DNA of 64,000 bases. Origin: a virus. Location of the stretch: positions 1 through 64,000 of the IMG/VR virus record IMGVR_UViG_3300044970_000730. One strand, written 5' to 3'. Both the position numbers and the translations under genes were made by a program. The notes below the pieces were generated by a model, which saw only the letters and a program-made list of their open reading frames with translations, was not told the DNA's origin and did not search any database. Below are positions 34,897 to 43,091 of the stretch, piece after piece; position 1 is the stretch's first letter; each line of letters begins with the position of its first letter.

Positions 34897-35108
34897 CCAA
34901 CCCCCTTGCATGGTGGATCATCACGTGTGGATTGTTCACAGCGTGGATGATCCTTCGAGCAGAAATCAAGATGGCTGAACACAGCGCTAAGGTGTGGGAC
35001 GATCCCTCCGAGAATCTAAAGCCGATGTGGTACACTGTGGAAACCCTGTTGCCATTCGGTTACATGGTTACGGCATCGATTACGTGGTTGACTTGGTGGA
35101 TTGGGTAA
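34893..35108 (+). CDS. Small membrane protein, two segments
   Basis: 71 residues. Hydrophobic segments are at about residues 5-22 (AWWIITCGLFTAWMIL) and 48-70 (TLLPFGYMVTASITWLTWW). Function unknown. It overlaps the upstream stop as ATGA. Confidence 0.6.
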   Translation: MTNPLAWWIITCGLFTAWMILRAEIKMAEHSAKVWDDPSENLKPMWYTVETLLPFGYMVTASITWLTWWIG

Positions 35109-35135
35109 CGAACACAAACACACTAGGAGATAGCA

Positions 35136-35378
35136 ATGAAATGGCAACCGATTGAGACGGCACCGAAGGATGGGACGCGCATTCTGCTACGCGAGCGATG
35201 GGCCGGCTATCCATTTGTCGGCTACTGGACCGGCCGGCTTTGGACTGGCGAGACGGAACACCTGAAGGCGGAGGGCGGCTGGGACGGCGCGATCATCGTG
35301 GACCACACGACGCAAGCCGACATCTTCGAGTGGTGCCCTATCCCCGCATGGACCCAGCCCGGAGCCGACGCACCATGA
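35136..35378 (+). CDS. DUF551-like protein
   Basis: 80 residues. The start WQPIETAPKDGTRILL and the end FEWCPIP.W pattern match DUF551, small proteins common in phages and prophages, function not known. It is coupled by overlap to the next gene. Confidence 0.82.
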   Translation: MKWQPIETAPKDGTRILLRERWAGYPFVGYWTGRLWTGETEHLKAEGGWDGAIIVDHTTQADIFEWCPIPAWTQPGADAP

Positions 35379-35755
35379 CCACGACAAACGACGAAGTGAT
35401 GACAAAGAACGAAGTGATGAAGACGAGCGAAGCGAGTATTAACGACGGCGGCCCGGTGCACCCGATGGTGATGAAGGCGGCGCGGGCTTCTAGCGACACC
35501 GAGGCCGAAATTTATGGGATTGACCCCAATCTCAAATGGGAAATTGGGAAGGAGCGCCACATTAAAACAGCCCAAGCCGCACTCACCGAATGCGGGGCGC
35601 TGGAGTGTTTGGGGTCGTTGGAGCGGTTGCGTGGGGAGTGGGCTTACCAGTGCAGCAAAGGCAATGTGCCGGAAGGTCGTGTTGAAGCGGAAATGGCTGA
35701 CAAAGCCATCGCCAAGGCGAAAGCCGTTGAGGTCTACGGGAGCGCGCCAGGATGA
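35375..35755 (+). CDS. Hypothetical protein
   Basis: 126 residues from the ATG at 35375 that overlaps the DUF551 gene stop. The N-terminus has a short internal repeat (NDEVMTKNEVM). The rest has HIKTAQAALTECGALECLG and a helical end rich in Ala and Lys. No family is recognised. Confidence 0.6.
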   Translation: MTTTNDEVMTKNEVMKTSEASINDGGPVHPMVMKAARASSDTEAEIYGIDPNLKWEIGKERHIKTAQAALTECGALECLGSLERLRGEWAYQCSKGNVPEGRVEAEMADKAIAKAKAVEVYGSAPG

Positions 35756-36096
35756 GCTTTGAAATGATGCTTATTGCGCTCATTGGTGCGCATGCATTCT
35801 TTGACTACGCCGGACAAGGCGACTTCATGTCGAAGGCGAAGAATAGAGCATCCCCAATTCCTGGCGTGCCGTGGTGTAGCGTGCTTGCCGCTCATTCATC
35901 CATTCACGGGGCTGCTGTTGCGCTGATAACCGGGATTTGGTGGCTGTTCGTACTTGAGTCTGTAATTCACTTCTTAACCGACGACGCAAAGTGTAATGGC
36001 AGAATTTCATTCAACGAAGACCAGCTAATACATGTTCTTTGCAAGGTGCTGTGGTGCGCGATCGCTACCTATCTCCAACAAGGATTAACACCATGA
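35752..36096 (+). CDS. DUF3307 membrane protein
   Basis: 114 residues. Phrases IGAHAFFDYAGQGDFMSKAK, LAAHSSIHGAAVAL, ESVIHFLTDDAKC and NEDQLIHVLCK follow the DUF3307 pattern of conserved His and Asp residues in membrane segments. It is predicted to have three or four segments. Function unknown. It overlaps both neighbours. Confidence 0.8.
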   Translation: MSFEMMLIALIGAHAFFDYAGQGDFMSKAKNRASPIPGVPWCSVLAAHSSIHGAAVALITGIWWLFVLESVIHFLTDDAKCNGRISFNEDQLIHVLCKVLWCAIATYLQQGLTP

Positions 36097-36326
36097 CTGA
36101 ACCAACCAACGCGAAGAGAGAAGTAGCCAAGTACCGACTTCGAGTCATTGAACAAACCGAAGCTTGGGTAGCTGGTCAACCTAGGCACAATATGATCGAT
36201 GACGAGTGCTGCCCGGACTTCTCATGCTGCTGTCCTGATCTATTTGAAGCAGACAGAGGAAAGCGATTCGAGTATTTACAGGAGCTGCGAATGAAGTACG
36301 GGTACAAGCGGAGGACGGACGCATGA
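36093..36326 (+). CDS. Cys-rich small phage protein
   Basis: 77 residues with DDECCPDFSCCCPDLF, a cysteine cluster typical of a widespread small phage and plasmid family of unknown function; metal binding is likely. The ATG at 36093 overlaps the DUF3307 stop. Confidence 0.72.
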   Translation: MTEPTNAKREVAKYRLRVIEQTEAWVAGQPRHNMIDDECCPDFSCCCPDLFEADRGKRFEYLQELRMKYGYKRRTDA

Positions 36327-37450
36327 ACACTGACGCCAACGCGAAGAGAGATAAAGTGGAGTTTGCCCTTCGAGACGCCGGCTTTGATTATGACGATGCT
36401 GCACGAATCGCGATGCTGGCGCATCCTATTGTTTCCACCAACGCGGGGCCGGTGTTGCCGGCGCTTCTTGAGCATCCTGATTACTGCACCCCAGCAGGAT
36501 GGGCGCAGAGAGAAGTCCGCGACATCGAAGCCTACGGCCGCCAGTGCTGGAACGCCTGCGACAAGCATGTGGCGGGGCCGCTGCGGGAGGCACTGAGCGA
36601 GTGCGCGACAGCAGTCGGCGCCGGGGTCTCTCCGGATTGCAGCGTCGAGTTCCTGCGCGAAGTGCCGCGCGAAGTCGAGCTTGTCGTGGCGAAGCTGCGC
36701 GAGCGGGTCGCCCAACTTGAAATTGATGTTGAGTATTATCGCAGAGAGGCCGATAAACTCCGCCTGCGCATCATGACCGGTAAGAAGTGCGTAGCGGAGC
36801 TGGAGGCCGAGCGCTCCGAAGCCGCGCGCCTTTCTCACCAGTACCGCAACGAGGCTGAGAGGCAGCAGAAGCGGGTCGCGGAGCTGGAGGCGCAGAACGC
36901 CGAGCTTGAGCGCTTGTGCGACGAGAAGTATTGCGCTACCGGGGCGGATGCTTACTACCACTGCTGCGGACAGACCGAGGCGTGGGATGCCGACCGTCTG
37001 ACGAAGGGGTTAGCGCCGATCTACGGGCCGGGCGAAGGACGCTCACTCTGTGGCTGGATCGAGAGCATCCGCGAGCTGTTGGACAACGCAGAGGCCGACC
37101 GCGACCGCCTCCGCGCCGAGAACGCCCGATTGATCGAAGACCGCGCGCGCTTCCCGGATCGGCCCGACGACATCGGGAACATGATCGGCGCGCATATCGG
37201 GAACCTCGAAGCCAAGGCTGATGCAACAGAGGTCGCGTATCACAAGGTGCAGCTTGCGCTTGACGTGTCGCGCGCCCAGAACGAGGCGCTTACATGGCTT
37301 GTCTCGAAAGAGCTGGTCGCACACAGAATGGTTGATACCGGTCTTTGGATGATCGTCACCGGAGAGGGATATCCAGCAATCGACGGCAGCGAGCACGAAA
37401 CCGCACTGGCCGCCATCGACGCCGCACGCGCGGCGAGGGAGGGGAAGTGA
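36323..37450 (+). CDS. Coiled-coil phage protein (Ea22/Ead-like layout)
   Basis: 375 residues. A globular N-terminus (about 1-110) is followed by a long coiled coil (about 110-205, for example RVAELEAQNAELERL) and further helical segments to about 310. The C-terminus has MVDTGLWMIVTGEGYPAIDG. The codon use is visibly more GC-rich than in the replication genes to the right. The architecture resembles Ea22/Ead-type proteins of temperate phages. Function unknown. Confidence 0.68.
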   Translation: MNTDANAKRDKVEFALRDAGFDYDDAARIAMLAHPIVSTNAGPVLPALLEHPDYCTPAGWAQREVRDIEAYGRQCWNACDKHVAGPLREALSECATAVGAGVSPDCSVEFLREVPREVELVVAKLRERVAQLEIDVEYYRREADKLRLRIMTGKKCVAELEAERSEAARLSHQYRNEAERQQKRVAELEAQNAELERLCDEKYCATGADAYYHCCGQTEAWDADRLTKGLAPIYGPGEGRSLCGWIESIRELLDNAEADRDRLRAENARLIEDRARFPDRPDDIGNMIGAHIGNLEAKADATEVAYHKVQLALDVSRAQNEALTWLVSKELVAHRMVDTGLWMIVTGEGYPAIDGSEHETALAAIDAARAAREGK

Positions 37451-37692
37451 AAACTCATGTAGTTTACAGATTGAACATGTATGGAAAGAAGTGCGTAGCC
37501 CCGTTCATAAATGAGTGGAATGTAGGAGACATTCCGGTAAAGGAATGGACACCCGCTGTGCAACAGGCTGTCCGTCACGCTTATGAGTTGGGCATCATTC
37601 ACACAAAGAAACAAATGTCGGAGTGCATCCGCGATATTCGGCACTTCTTACCGAAACAAGGGTTGTGGGAAGTTAAGGAAACCTCTGAATGA
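37447..37692 (+). CDS. Small hypothetical protein
   Basis: 81 residues from a GTG that overlaps the upstream stop (GTGA). It has AVQQAVRHAYELGIIHTKKQ and RDIRHFLPKQGLWEVK. No family is recognised. Confidence 0.58.
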   Translation: MKTHVVYRLNMYGKKCVAPFINEWNVGDIPVKEWTPAVQQAVRHAYELGIIHTKKQMSECIRDIRHFLPKQGLWEVKETSE

Positions 37693-37880
37693 ATTCCCTC
37701 CCCCTAGACTACACCCGCTGTTCCAGCGATAGTTGCATCCTCCGGGCTAAGTGCCTCCGGTGGACAGACACCAAACGAGACAACGGCTCCCTCATGTGGT
37801 TCTCGGATTTCACGAACGTGTGTGAGAGCGGGACGAGTAACCACTTCATTCTGGATGAAAGGAAGCAACCTAGTGACTAA
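37689..37880 (+). CDS. Small Cys-containing protein
   Basis: 63 residues with CSSDSCILRAKCLRW and a later Cys (NVCESG), a four-cysteine pattern that suggests a small zinc-binding fold. It overlaps neighbours on both sides. Confidence 0.62.
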   Translation: MNSLPLDYTRCSSDSCILRAKCLRWTDTKRDNGSLMWFSDFTNVCESGTSNHFILDERKQPSD

Positions 37881-38367
37881 CCGAACCCTCTACGGAGAAA
37901 CGTGGACTCCCGTCGATACTCGCAACATCCTCCGGCTAGCAGCTCAGTGCGATGGACTCCCTTCCTACCGAGTAGACTTTGACATCAACGGGAAGCCACT
38001 TCTAAGCTTCGGTAAGGAGCACGTAAGGCCGGGGGAATACCTACCTAGCGGTACTATCTGTCCGTCGCTCCTAGAGGCTGACGGATGGTCGGGGAGGGAT
38101 TCCCTGTACGGGGTACTGACCCGCACGGATGTGCGTGGTGTGACGTGGGATGCAGTGCAAGGCACTGGACGAGGAGAGCACTTGCGCTTCGCCTTCCGAG
38201 ACGTAAACAATCCTTACAAGCGTAGCCCCTTGATTCTGCTGGGAAGAGCTGGATATTTCTACCTTTTCCGAGGGATCGGTACGCTTCCCGGTAGGCTCAA
38301 GGCTACACTCCTTCAGCTTGGGTACATCTTGGAACCGCATAGTACGCCCTCGGCGGCTAGTTGTTAA
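37873..38367 (+). CDS. Hypothetical protein
   Basis: 164 residues from a GTG at 37873 overlapping the upstream gene by 8 bases; a longer frame from 37822 would overlap more. It is alpha/beta in character with SYRVDFDINGKPLLSF and HLRFAFRDVNNPYKRS. No family is recognised. It is the last gene of the accessory cluster before a 75-base gap with an AGTGC-GAA-GCACT hairpin. Confidence 0.6.
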   Translation: MTNRTLYGETWTPVDTRNILRLAAQCDGLPSYRVDFDINGKPLLSFGKEHVRPGEYLPSGTICPSLLEADGWSGRDSLYGVLTRTDVRGVTWDAVQGTGRGEHLRFAFRDVNNPYKRSPLILLGRAGYFYLFRGIGTLPGRLKATLLQLGYILEPHSTPSAASC

Positions 38368-38442
38368 AGATAAGCTCTTCCAGTGCGAAGCACTAGATTA
38401 ACTTCTAATGAGTAACAAACAAACCAACTAAGAGAGAAAGAT

Positions 38443-38733
38443 ATGTCTGTATATCTAGAAGTAACTAACAATCTTCTTCAGTTGCTTAGTGAAGCAGATT
38501 GGGAAAAGAACAAGTTGGATGACTCTCTCCTACAAGACTTGTTCCGTAGCTTGATGTATGGGGTTATTACCGACGTAAACCACCCAAAGTATTCACAATC
38601 CACTCAGAAGACGGTTGAGGTTGCTCTCCGAATCATCTTCAATGAGATAGAACAGTTCACGCCAGACGGCGTGGGTATGGGTCTTCCCCAGTACGTCCAC
38701 GACATCATTGATTCCTACAAGGCGGAGGGTTGA
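38443..38733 (+). CDS. Hypothetical helical protein
   Basis: 96 residues, acidic and helical (TNNLLQLLSEADWEKNKLDD). GAGAG precedes the ATG. It begins the next run of genes after the accessory cluster. No family is recognised. Confidence 0.62.
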   Translation: MSVYLEVTNNLLQLLSEADWEKNKLDDSLLQDLFRSLMYGVITDVNHPKYSQSTQKTVEVALRIIFNEIEQFTPDGVGMGLPQYVHDIIDSYKAEG

Positions 38734-38737
38734 GCAG

Positions 38738-39070
38738 ATGAGCACCAAAGTCGAGAAGTACATACGCGAGGATGGTATGGTGGGTGTTCTTGTTTCTCCG
38801 GGATACGGCGCTGGTTGGAGCACTTGGGCACGGCCAGCGGAAGAGGAAGCTATGTTGTTTGACAAGCGGATTGTTCAAGCTGTTCTTGACGAAAAGTCGG
38901 AGGAAGAGATCGTTGCTATTTCAAACGAGGTCGCCCCTGAATCATACAAGGGCGGTGCTGAGCAACTTGAGGTCGAGTGGGTTACCCCCAGCACTTTCTT
39001 CGAGATTCAAGAATACGATGGTAACGAGTCCCTCCGCTACTTCGGTCAGATTGACTTTCACGTTGCTTAA
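38738..39070 (+). CDS. Hypothetical protein with VSPGYGAGWSTW signature
   Basis: 110 residues from the ATG at 38738. The phrase VGVLVSPGYGAGWSTW followed by FDKRIVQAVL and YDGNESL recurs in uncharacterised phage and prophage proteins. Predicted small alpha/beta protein. Function unknown. Confidence 0.68.
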   Translation: MSTKVEKYIREDGMVGVLVSPGYGAGWSTWARPAEEEAMLFDKRIVQAVLDEKSEEEIVAISNEVAPESYKGGAEQLEVEWVTPSTFFEIQEYDGNESLRYFGQIDFHVA

Positions 39071-39084
39071 CCGGAGAACCCCTA

Positions 39085-39357
39085 ATGGCTGGTGATCGTC
39101 CTATTGACCCCCCGAGTGATCCCTTGGATAGCTTCATCGAAGAGGCAGAGGCACGGTGGGATAGTGCCATCATAGCCTGCGACACGAGGTACGGAGAGGA
39201 TTACCGTCGAAGCAGTTATCTCGTGGAGGTTCTAATCGGCAGCGGTTTCTCCCCGGAGTTGCTGAACGACTGCATTGTAGACAAGAGCGACACACTGATT
39301 ATCCGCTTAGCCAAACGGTTGTACAGCGAGGCTAACTCAACTAAGGGGTACGACTAA
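39085..39357 (+). CDS. Hypothetical acidic protein
   Basis: 90 residues, acidic, with DSFIEEAEARWDSAIIA and LIIRLAKRLYSE. It lies in a tight operon with short spacing to the next ATG. No domain is recognised. Confidence 0.58.
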   Translation: MAGDRPIDPPSDPLDSFIEEAEARWDSAIIACDTRYGEDYRRSSYLVEVLIGSGFSPELLNDCIVDKSDTLIIRLAKRLYSEANSTKGYD

Positions 39358-39358
39358 C

Positions 39359-39715
39359 ATGACTACCGAAACGAAGTTTGAAGTGAACAAGTACTACAAG
39401 CGTGGTGACGGTGAGCTTATCCGGGTGGTGTGTGTTGATGCTCCGGGTGATTGGCCGGTGATCGGGCATGACCGGTTCGGGAATGTAGTGCAGTTTACGT
39501 CGCTTGGGTGGTTCTGGGATGACATTCCTTCTGAATCTTCTGACCTCATCCCCACCCCCATCGAACCGAAAAGGAAAGGGGTTGTGTGGGTGAATGTATA
39601 CGATGACGCCACGAGGGCCGGGGTCTACCAGACACGGCAGGACGCTGACATGTGGTCGAAGTACGCCATCGCCCGTATCCGGGTGAGCTGGGAAGAGGGG
39701 AGGTTTGATGAGTAA
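39359..39715 (+). CDS. Hypothetical protein
   Basis: 118 residues. The N-terminal part KYYKRGDGELIRVVCVD, then GNVVQFTSLGWFWDD, suggests a small beta-barrel. It overlaps the next gene by 8 bases. No family is recognised. Confidence 0.6.
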   Translation: MTTETKFEVNKYYKRGDGELIRVVCVDAPGDWPVIGHDRFGNVVQFTSLGWFWDDIPSESSDLIPTPIEPKRKGVVWVNVYDDATRAGVYQTRQDADMWSKYAIARIRVSWEEGRFDE

Positions 39716-39905
39716 TCCATCGCTGGAAGATGGTGTGTGGGAAACACCTCCATTGTACGAACTGGTGTACGGTCTGGGGACAGCAGTAATCTCTGCGCAG
39801 GTAGTACTGGGCATGATCTCACCGGAGAACACCCACGACCAATGGCGTTTGTTCAAATTGATCTCCGATATGCGTGACATCATCAACAACCCACCAAAGG
39901 TTTAA
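39708..39905 (+). CDS. Small hypothetical protein
   Basis: 65 residues from the ATG at 39708. It has one hydrophobic helix (LVYGLGTAVISAQVVLGMI), which could associate with membranes or be a buried helix. It overlaps its upstream neighbour. Confidence 0.55.
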   Translation: MSNPSLEDGVWETPPLYELVYGLGTAVISAQVVLGMISPENTHDQWRLFKLISDMRDIINNPPKV

Positions 39906-39911
39906 GACGAT

Positions 39912-40229
39912 ATGACGACTACCGAACGTAAACCCCACCCCCATGCGGAAGTGATTAAGGCTTGGGCTGATGGGTATGAGATTGAGTGGTGGAATGATGT
40001 GAATGACGGGTGGGCAGTCCTTAGTAAACCTTCATTCTGCCCCGGACAAGAGTACCGTATTAAACCCGAACCCAAGAAGCCCCCTACGACTTGGTATCAG
40101 GTGGTGTTTCGTAATGAGCTTGGCGACGCCGACCTCAGCGACATCTTGTGGGAGGAGTGCGAAGCCAAGGACACCTACGGCTCTCGTCTGCTGAAGCTCA
40201 TCCCCATCTACACCGAGGAGAGTGAGTAA
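39912..40229 (+). CDS. Common small phage protein (PHAEVIKAWADG type)
   Basis: 105 residues. The phrase HPHAEVIKAWADGYEIEWW and the later QEYRIKPEP belong to a frequent family of uncharacterised phage proteins. Beta-rich N-terminal domain. Function unknown. Confidence 0.72.
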   Translation: MTTTERKPHPHAEVIKAWADGYEIEWWNDVNDGWAVLSKPSFCPGQEYRIKPEPKKPPTTWYQVVFRNELGDADLSDILWEECEAKDTYGSRLLKLIPIYTEESE

Positions 40230-40574
40230 GTGCCTTTGATGACAAGTGCGGATATTGATGGTCTTGGAAGGGTTTTATCGATCCTTCGGGCTGTTCACAG
40301 GTGGGCACTTAGCCCGACGGTGTTCTCAGAACTAACTGATGTTGCGGAGACTTGCCAAGAGATCGGCAGGTCTTTTAAACAACACCAACCCAGTACATTG
40401 TACATGGTTGGTTTCAACAAGAACGAACAGGCGTGGCCTGTACAGCGAAAGGAGCTAGCAGGCACAAAAGAAGCTTTGCTTCTGTACCTCCGGTTGATTG
40501 CAAGGTTGGAGGAGTACATGGACAAGCACTACATTAAGCGCGAATACGACACCGAGGAGAATCCCAATGAGTAA
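40230..40574 (+). CDS. Hypothetical protein
   Basis: 114 residues from a GTG directly after the previous stop; an ATG at 40239 is an alternative start. It is helical with RVLSILRAVHRWALSP and a C-terminal EYMDKHYIKREYD. No family is recognised. Confidence 0.57.
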   Translation: MPLMTSADIDGLGRVLSILRAVHRWALSPTVFSELTDVAETCQEIGRSFKQHQPSTLYMVGFNKNEQAWPVQRKELAGTKEALLLYLRLIARLEEYMDKHYIKREYDTEENPNE

Positions 40575-40845
40575 CCGAGAAGCACACCTCCTAGATCGTG
40601 TTCGGGAAACCGCGAAGCGGTGTATCGATCTAGGTGTGAGGGTGGATGCAATGGGGTTTTTCCCTAACAACCAGATAGAAACAGACGCAGTGGGTGATTT
40701 CTATGAGGCTTGCTTCCATGCTCGTTTCCAACTGGCTGAGGTAGCGGGTTGGGATGAGAGGTATACGAAGGAGGATGTGGACCAAGCTCGGAGTGATGGT
40801 TACTCTGAGTGCCGGAGGGAGATGCGCTATGCAGTCAACGACTGA
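40567..40845 (+). CDS. Hypothetical helical protein
   Basis: 92 residues from the ATG at 40567, overlapping the previous gene by 8 bases. It contains HLLDRVRETAKRCIDLG and AGWDERYTKEDVDQARSDG. It overlaps the ligase-like gene by 17 bases. Unknown function. Confidence 0.58.
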   Translation: MSNREAHLLDRVRETAKRCIDLGVRVDAMGFFPNNQIETDAVGDFYEACFHARFQLAEVAGWDERYTKEDVDQARSDGYSECRREMRYAVND

Positions 40846-41380
40846 ATCACCTTTTGCTTTTGAAGCGTGGCCCAAGATGGGCCGCCTGTTTCGAGAGATT
40901 GTTGTTACCGAGAAGTTGGACGGAACCAACGCACAAGTGTTTATTCCCGAGGACGGTGGTCCGATTCTAGCTGGTTCTCGTACTCGGTGGATCACACCGG
41001 AGGACGACAACTTCGGCTTCGCCAAGTGGGTCCGGGAGAACGAGGAAGAGCTGCGTAACCTCGGCCCCGGTCGTCACTTTGGGGAGTGGTGGGGTGCCGG
41101 TATCCAGCGTCGGTATGGAATGAGTGAGCGTAGGTTCTCGCTGTTTAACACCCTGCGTTGGAACAAGGACAACATCCCGGCTTGCTGTGATGTGGTCCCT
41201 GTGTTGTATCAGGGTATGTTCTACGAGAGCTTTGTCCACGATTGTCTTGACCAGTTGAAAGAGGAAGGGTCGGTGGCTGCCCCCGGTTTTATGAACCCCG
41301 AAGGGGTGATTGTGTACCACACCGCAGCGCGGATTGGATTCAAGTACACGCTTGATGGTGACGGGCACAAGGGGTCTTAA
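40829..41380 (+). CDS. RNA-ligase-fold nucleotidyltransferase (Rnl2-like)
   Basis: 183 residues. It shows the covalent nucleotidyltransferase motifs in order: motif I KLDG with nucleophile Lys29, motif III-type FGEWWG, motif IV EGVIVY, and motif V-like FKYTL near the end. It therefore has the minimal adenylation domain of the T4 Rnl2 family and lacks an extra C-terminal domain. It seals nicks or activates ends by AMP transfer, with DNA or RNA as possible substrates. It is directly upstream of the primase-helicase, with stop and start overlapping. Confidence 0.82.
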   Translation: MQSTTESPFAFEAWPKMGRLFREIVVTEKLDGTNAQVFIPEDGGPILAGSRTRWITPEDDNFGFAKWVRENEEELRNLGPGRHFGEWWGAGIQRRYGMSERRFSLFNTLRWNKDNIPACCDVVPVLYQGMFYESFVHDCLDQLKEEGSVAAPGFMNPEGVIVYHTAARIGFKYTLDGDGHKGS

Positions 41381-43050
41381 TGGCTCTCAGTAATAGACGA
41401 GTTGCTTGCCCTCTGTGCCGAAGCGAGGGCAAAGACAGCACAGGCAACCACCTTCGGTTGTTTGAGGATGGTACTGGGGGTTGGTGTTATCACGGGCATG
41501 GGAAGGTGATGTTGGATGGAGGTGACAGTGGTATGGAGTATAGCCGACCTAGTAACCGAGGACCGAATAGCGAAGCCCTTTCCCTGAGTGTGGTGAACAC
41601 GTACCCCATCCGTCCGTACCCGGATCGGAAGATCAGTCAAGCGACAATGGATCGGTACGGAGTACGGTGTGAGTCGGACACTAGCACGGGTGATCCCGCT
41701 GCCTTGTACTATCCGTACCACTCCGAGGATGGGAACGTAAGCGGGTACAAGAAGCGCAGGCTGGATGACAAGTCCTTCATGGTAGTGGGTAAGCCGAAGG
41801 GACTCTTCGGCCAGAAGGCTTGCAAACCCAACGCCAAGTTCGTGATTGTTGTGGAAGGAGAGCAAGATGTCCTAGCAGCGTGGGAACTCCTCCAGTCCCG
41901 TGGTAAGGACTGGAATGTGGTCAGCATCCCCAACGGAGCCAACGAGGAAGGTGTCCTCGATAAGCAGACTCTAAGCGCCTTGGAGTGGATTGCATCCCAC
42001 CCCGGTGTGTGCCTAGCCCTTGATGCGGACAAGCCCGGCAAGGCCACGGCAAAGGCTCTGGCGGAGGCGTTGGTCTCCCAGACGGAAGTCAAGATCGCTA
42101 ACCTCTCTCCAAGGAAGGACACGGCTGACTATTGGGAAGCGGGTGATGTAACCGGGTGGTTCAAGTGTATCAATGGGGCACAGACCTATCGGCCGGAGGC
42201 CGTGGTTGAGGGGTGTGACATTGATGTGGAAGTGCTCATGACTCCGAAGGAGCCGGGGATTGAGCTTCCTTACCCGAAGCTCCAGCGTATGACTTGGGGG
42301 TTGAGGAAAGGGGAGATTACGCTCCTTACTGCTGGCTCCGGTATCGGTAAGAGTACGTTTGCGCGAGAGGTTGCGTTTCACCTACTTAAACAGAACTACA
42401 CCATTGCCTTCATTGCACTTGAAACTTCGATGGAGGATGTGGCTAGGTCCATCATTGCGATGGACAACGGAGTACCTCCTACGAAGTTGATGTTCAACCC
42501 GAAGTGTATCCCGAAGGAAGACTACGTCAGGTCGGTAGACAAGTGGTTCAAGTCGAACAAGGTACATCTCTTTCGCCACTGGGGTTCCTTGGATGTGGAC
42601 ACCCTTCGCAAGAAGATGCTATACTTCGCCAAGGCTCTGGGCGTGGACTTCATCGTACTGGATCATTGCTCAATGGTCGTAGCTGGCGCAGATGTGGACG
42701 AGCGCAAAGACCTTGATCGTTTGTTCGAGGCTATGACACAGATTTGTGTGGAGACTGGTGTCGGTATCCTGCCCATCATTCACCTCAAAAGAAGTCCCAA
42801 CAAACGCTTCAACAAAGGGGACGAAGTGGAGTTGACTGATCTTCGCGGATCGGCCGGGAGCGAACAGATGAGTTGGAATGTCTGGGCTTTGGAGCGCAAC
42901 CAACAGACAGAGGATGGGGAGAAAGACCTAGTGAAGCTACGCATCCTGAAGAACCGGACAATGGGGTTCACTGGGTTGGCCGACATCCTCCGGTATGACC
43001 ATGACACAGGCCGGCTTGGGTTACACACGATCCAAGAATTTGATGCTTGA
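41380..43050 (+). CDS. Primase-helicase (T7 gp4-like)
   Basis: 556 residues. An N-terminal zinc motif has Cys10, Cys13, Cys36 and His38. The TOPRIM-type primase domain includes VVEGEQDVLAA and LALDADKPGK. The RecA-fold helicase domain (about 290-556) has a Walker A at 319-326 (GSGIGKST) and a Walker B DFIVLDH. It unwinds the fork and makes primers with the polymerase encoded downstream. Length matches the full T7 gp4 layout (566 residues). Confidence 0.93.
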   Translation: MALSNRRVACPLCRSEGKDSTGNHLRLFEDGTGGWCYHGHGKVMLDGGDSGMEYSRPSNRGPNSEALSLSVVNTYPIRPYPDRKISQATMDRYGVRCESDTSTGDPAALYYPYHSEDGNVSGYKKRRLDDKSFMVVGKPKGLFGQKACKPNAKFVIVVEGEQDVLAAWELLQSRGKDWNVVSIPNGANEEGVLDKQTLSALEWIASHPGVCLALDADKPGKATAKALAEALVSQTEVKIANLSPRKDTADYWEAGDVTGWFKCINGAQTYRPEAVVEGCDIDVEVLMTPKEPGIELPYPKLQRMTWGLRKGEITLLTAGSGIGKSTFAREVAFHLLKQNYTIAFIALETSMEDVARSIIAMDNGVPPTKLMFNPKCIPKEDYVRSVDKWFKSNKVHLFRHWGSLDVDTLRKKMLYFAKALGVDFIVLDHCSMVVAGADVDERKDLDRLFEAMTQICVETGVGILPIIHLKRSPNKRFNKGDEVELTDLRGSAGSEQMSWNVWALERNQQTEDGEKDLVKLRILKNRTMGFTGLADILRYDHDTGRLGLHTIQEFDA

Positions 43051-43091
43051 CAACGTACTTGAAATAACGTACCATATAGGAGCCCTGAAGG

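Noticed and set aside
36176-36961. 261-codon minus-strand open frame in the accessory cluster
   Set aside because: Antisense to the Cys-rich and coiled-coil genes, which have overlapping starts and stops in a plus-strand operon.
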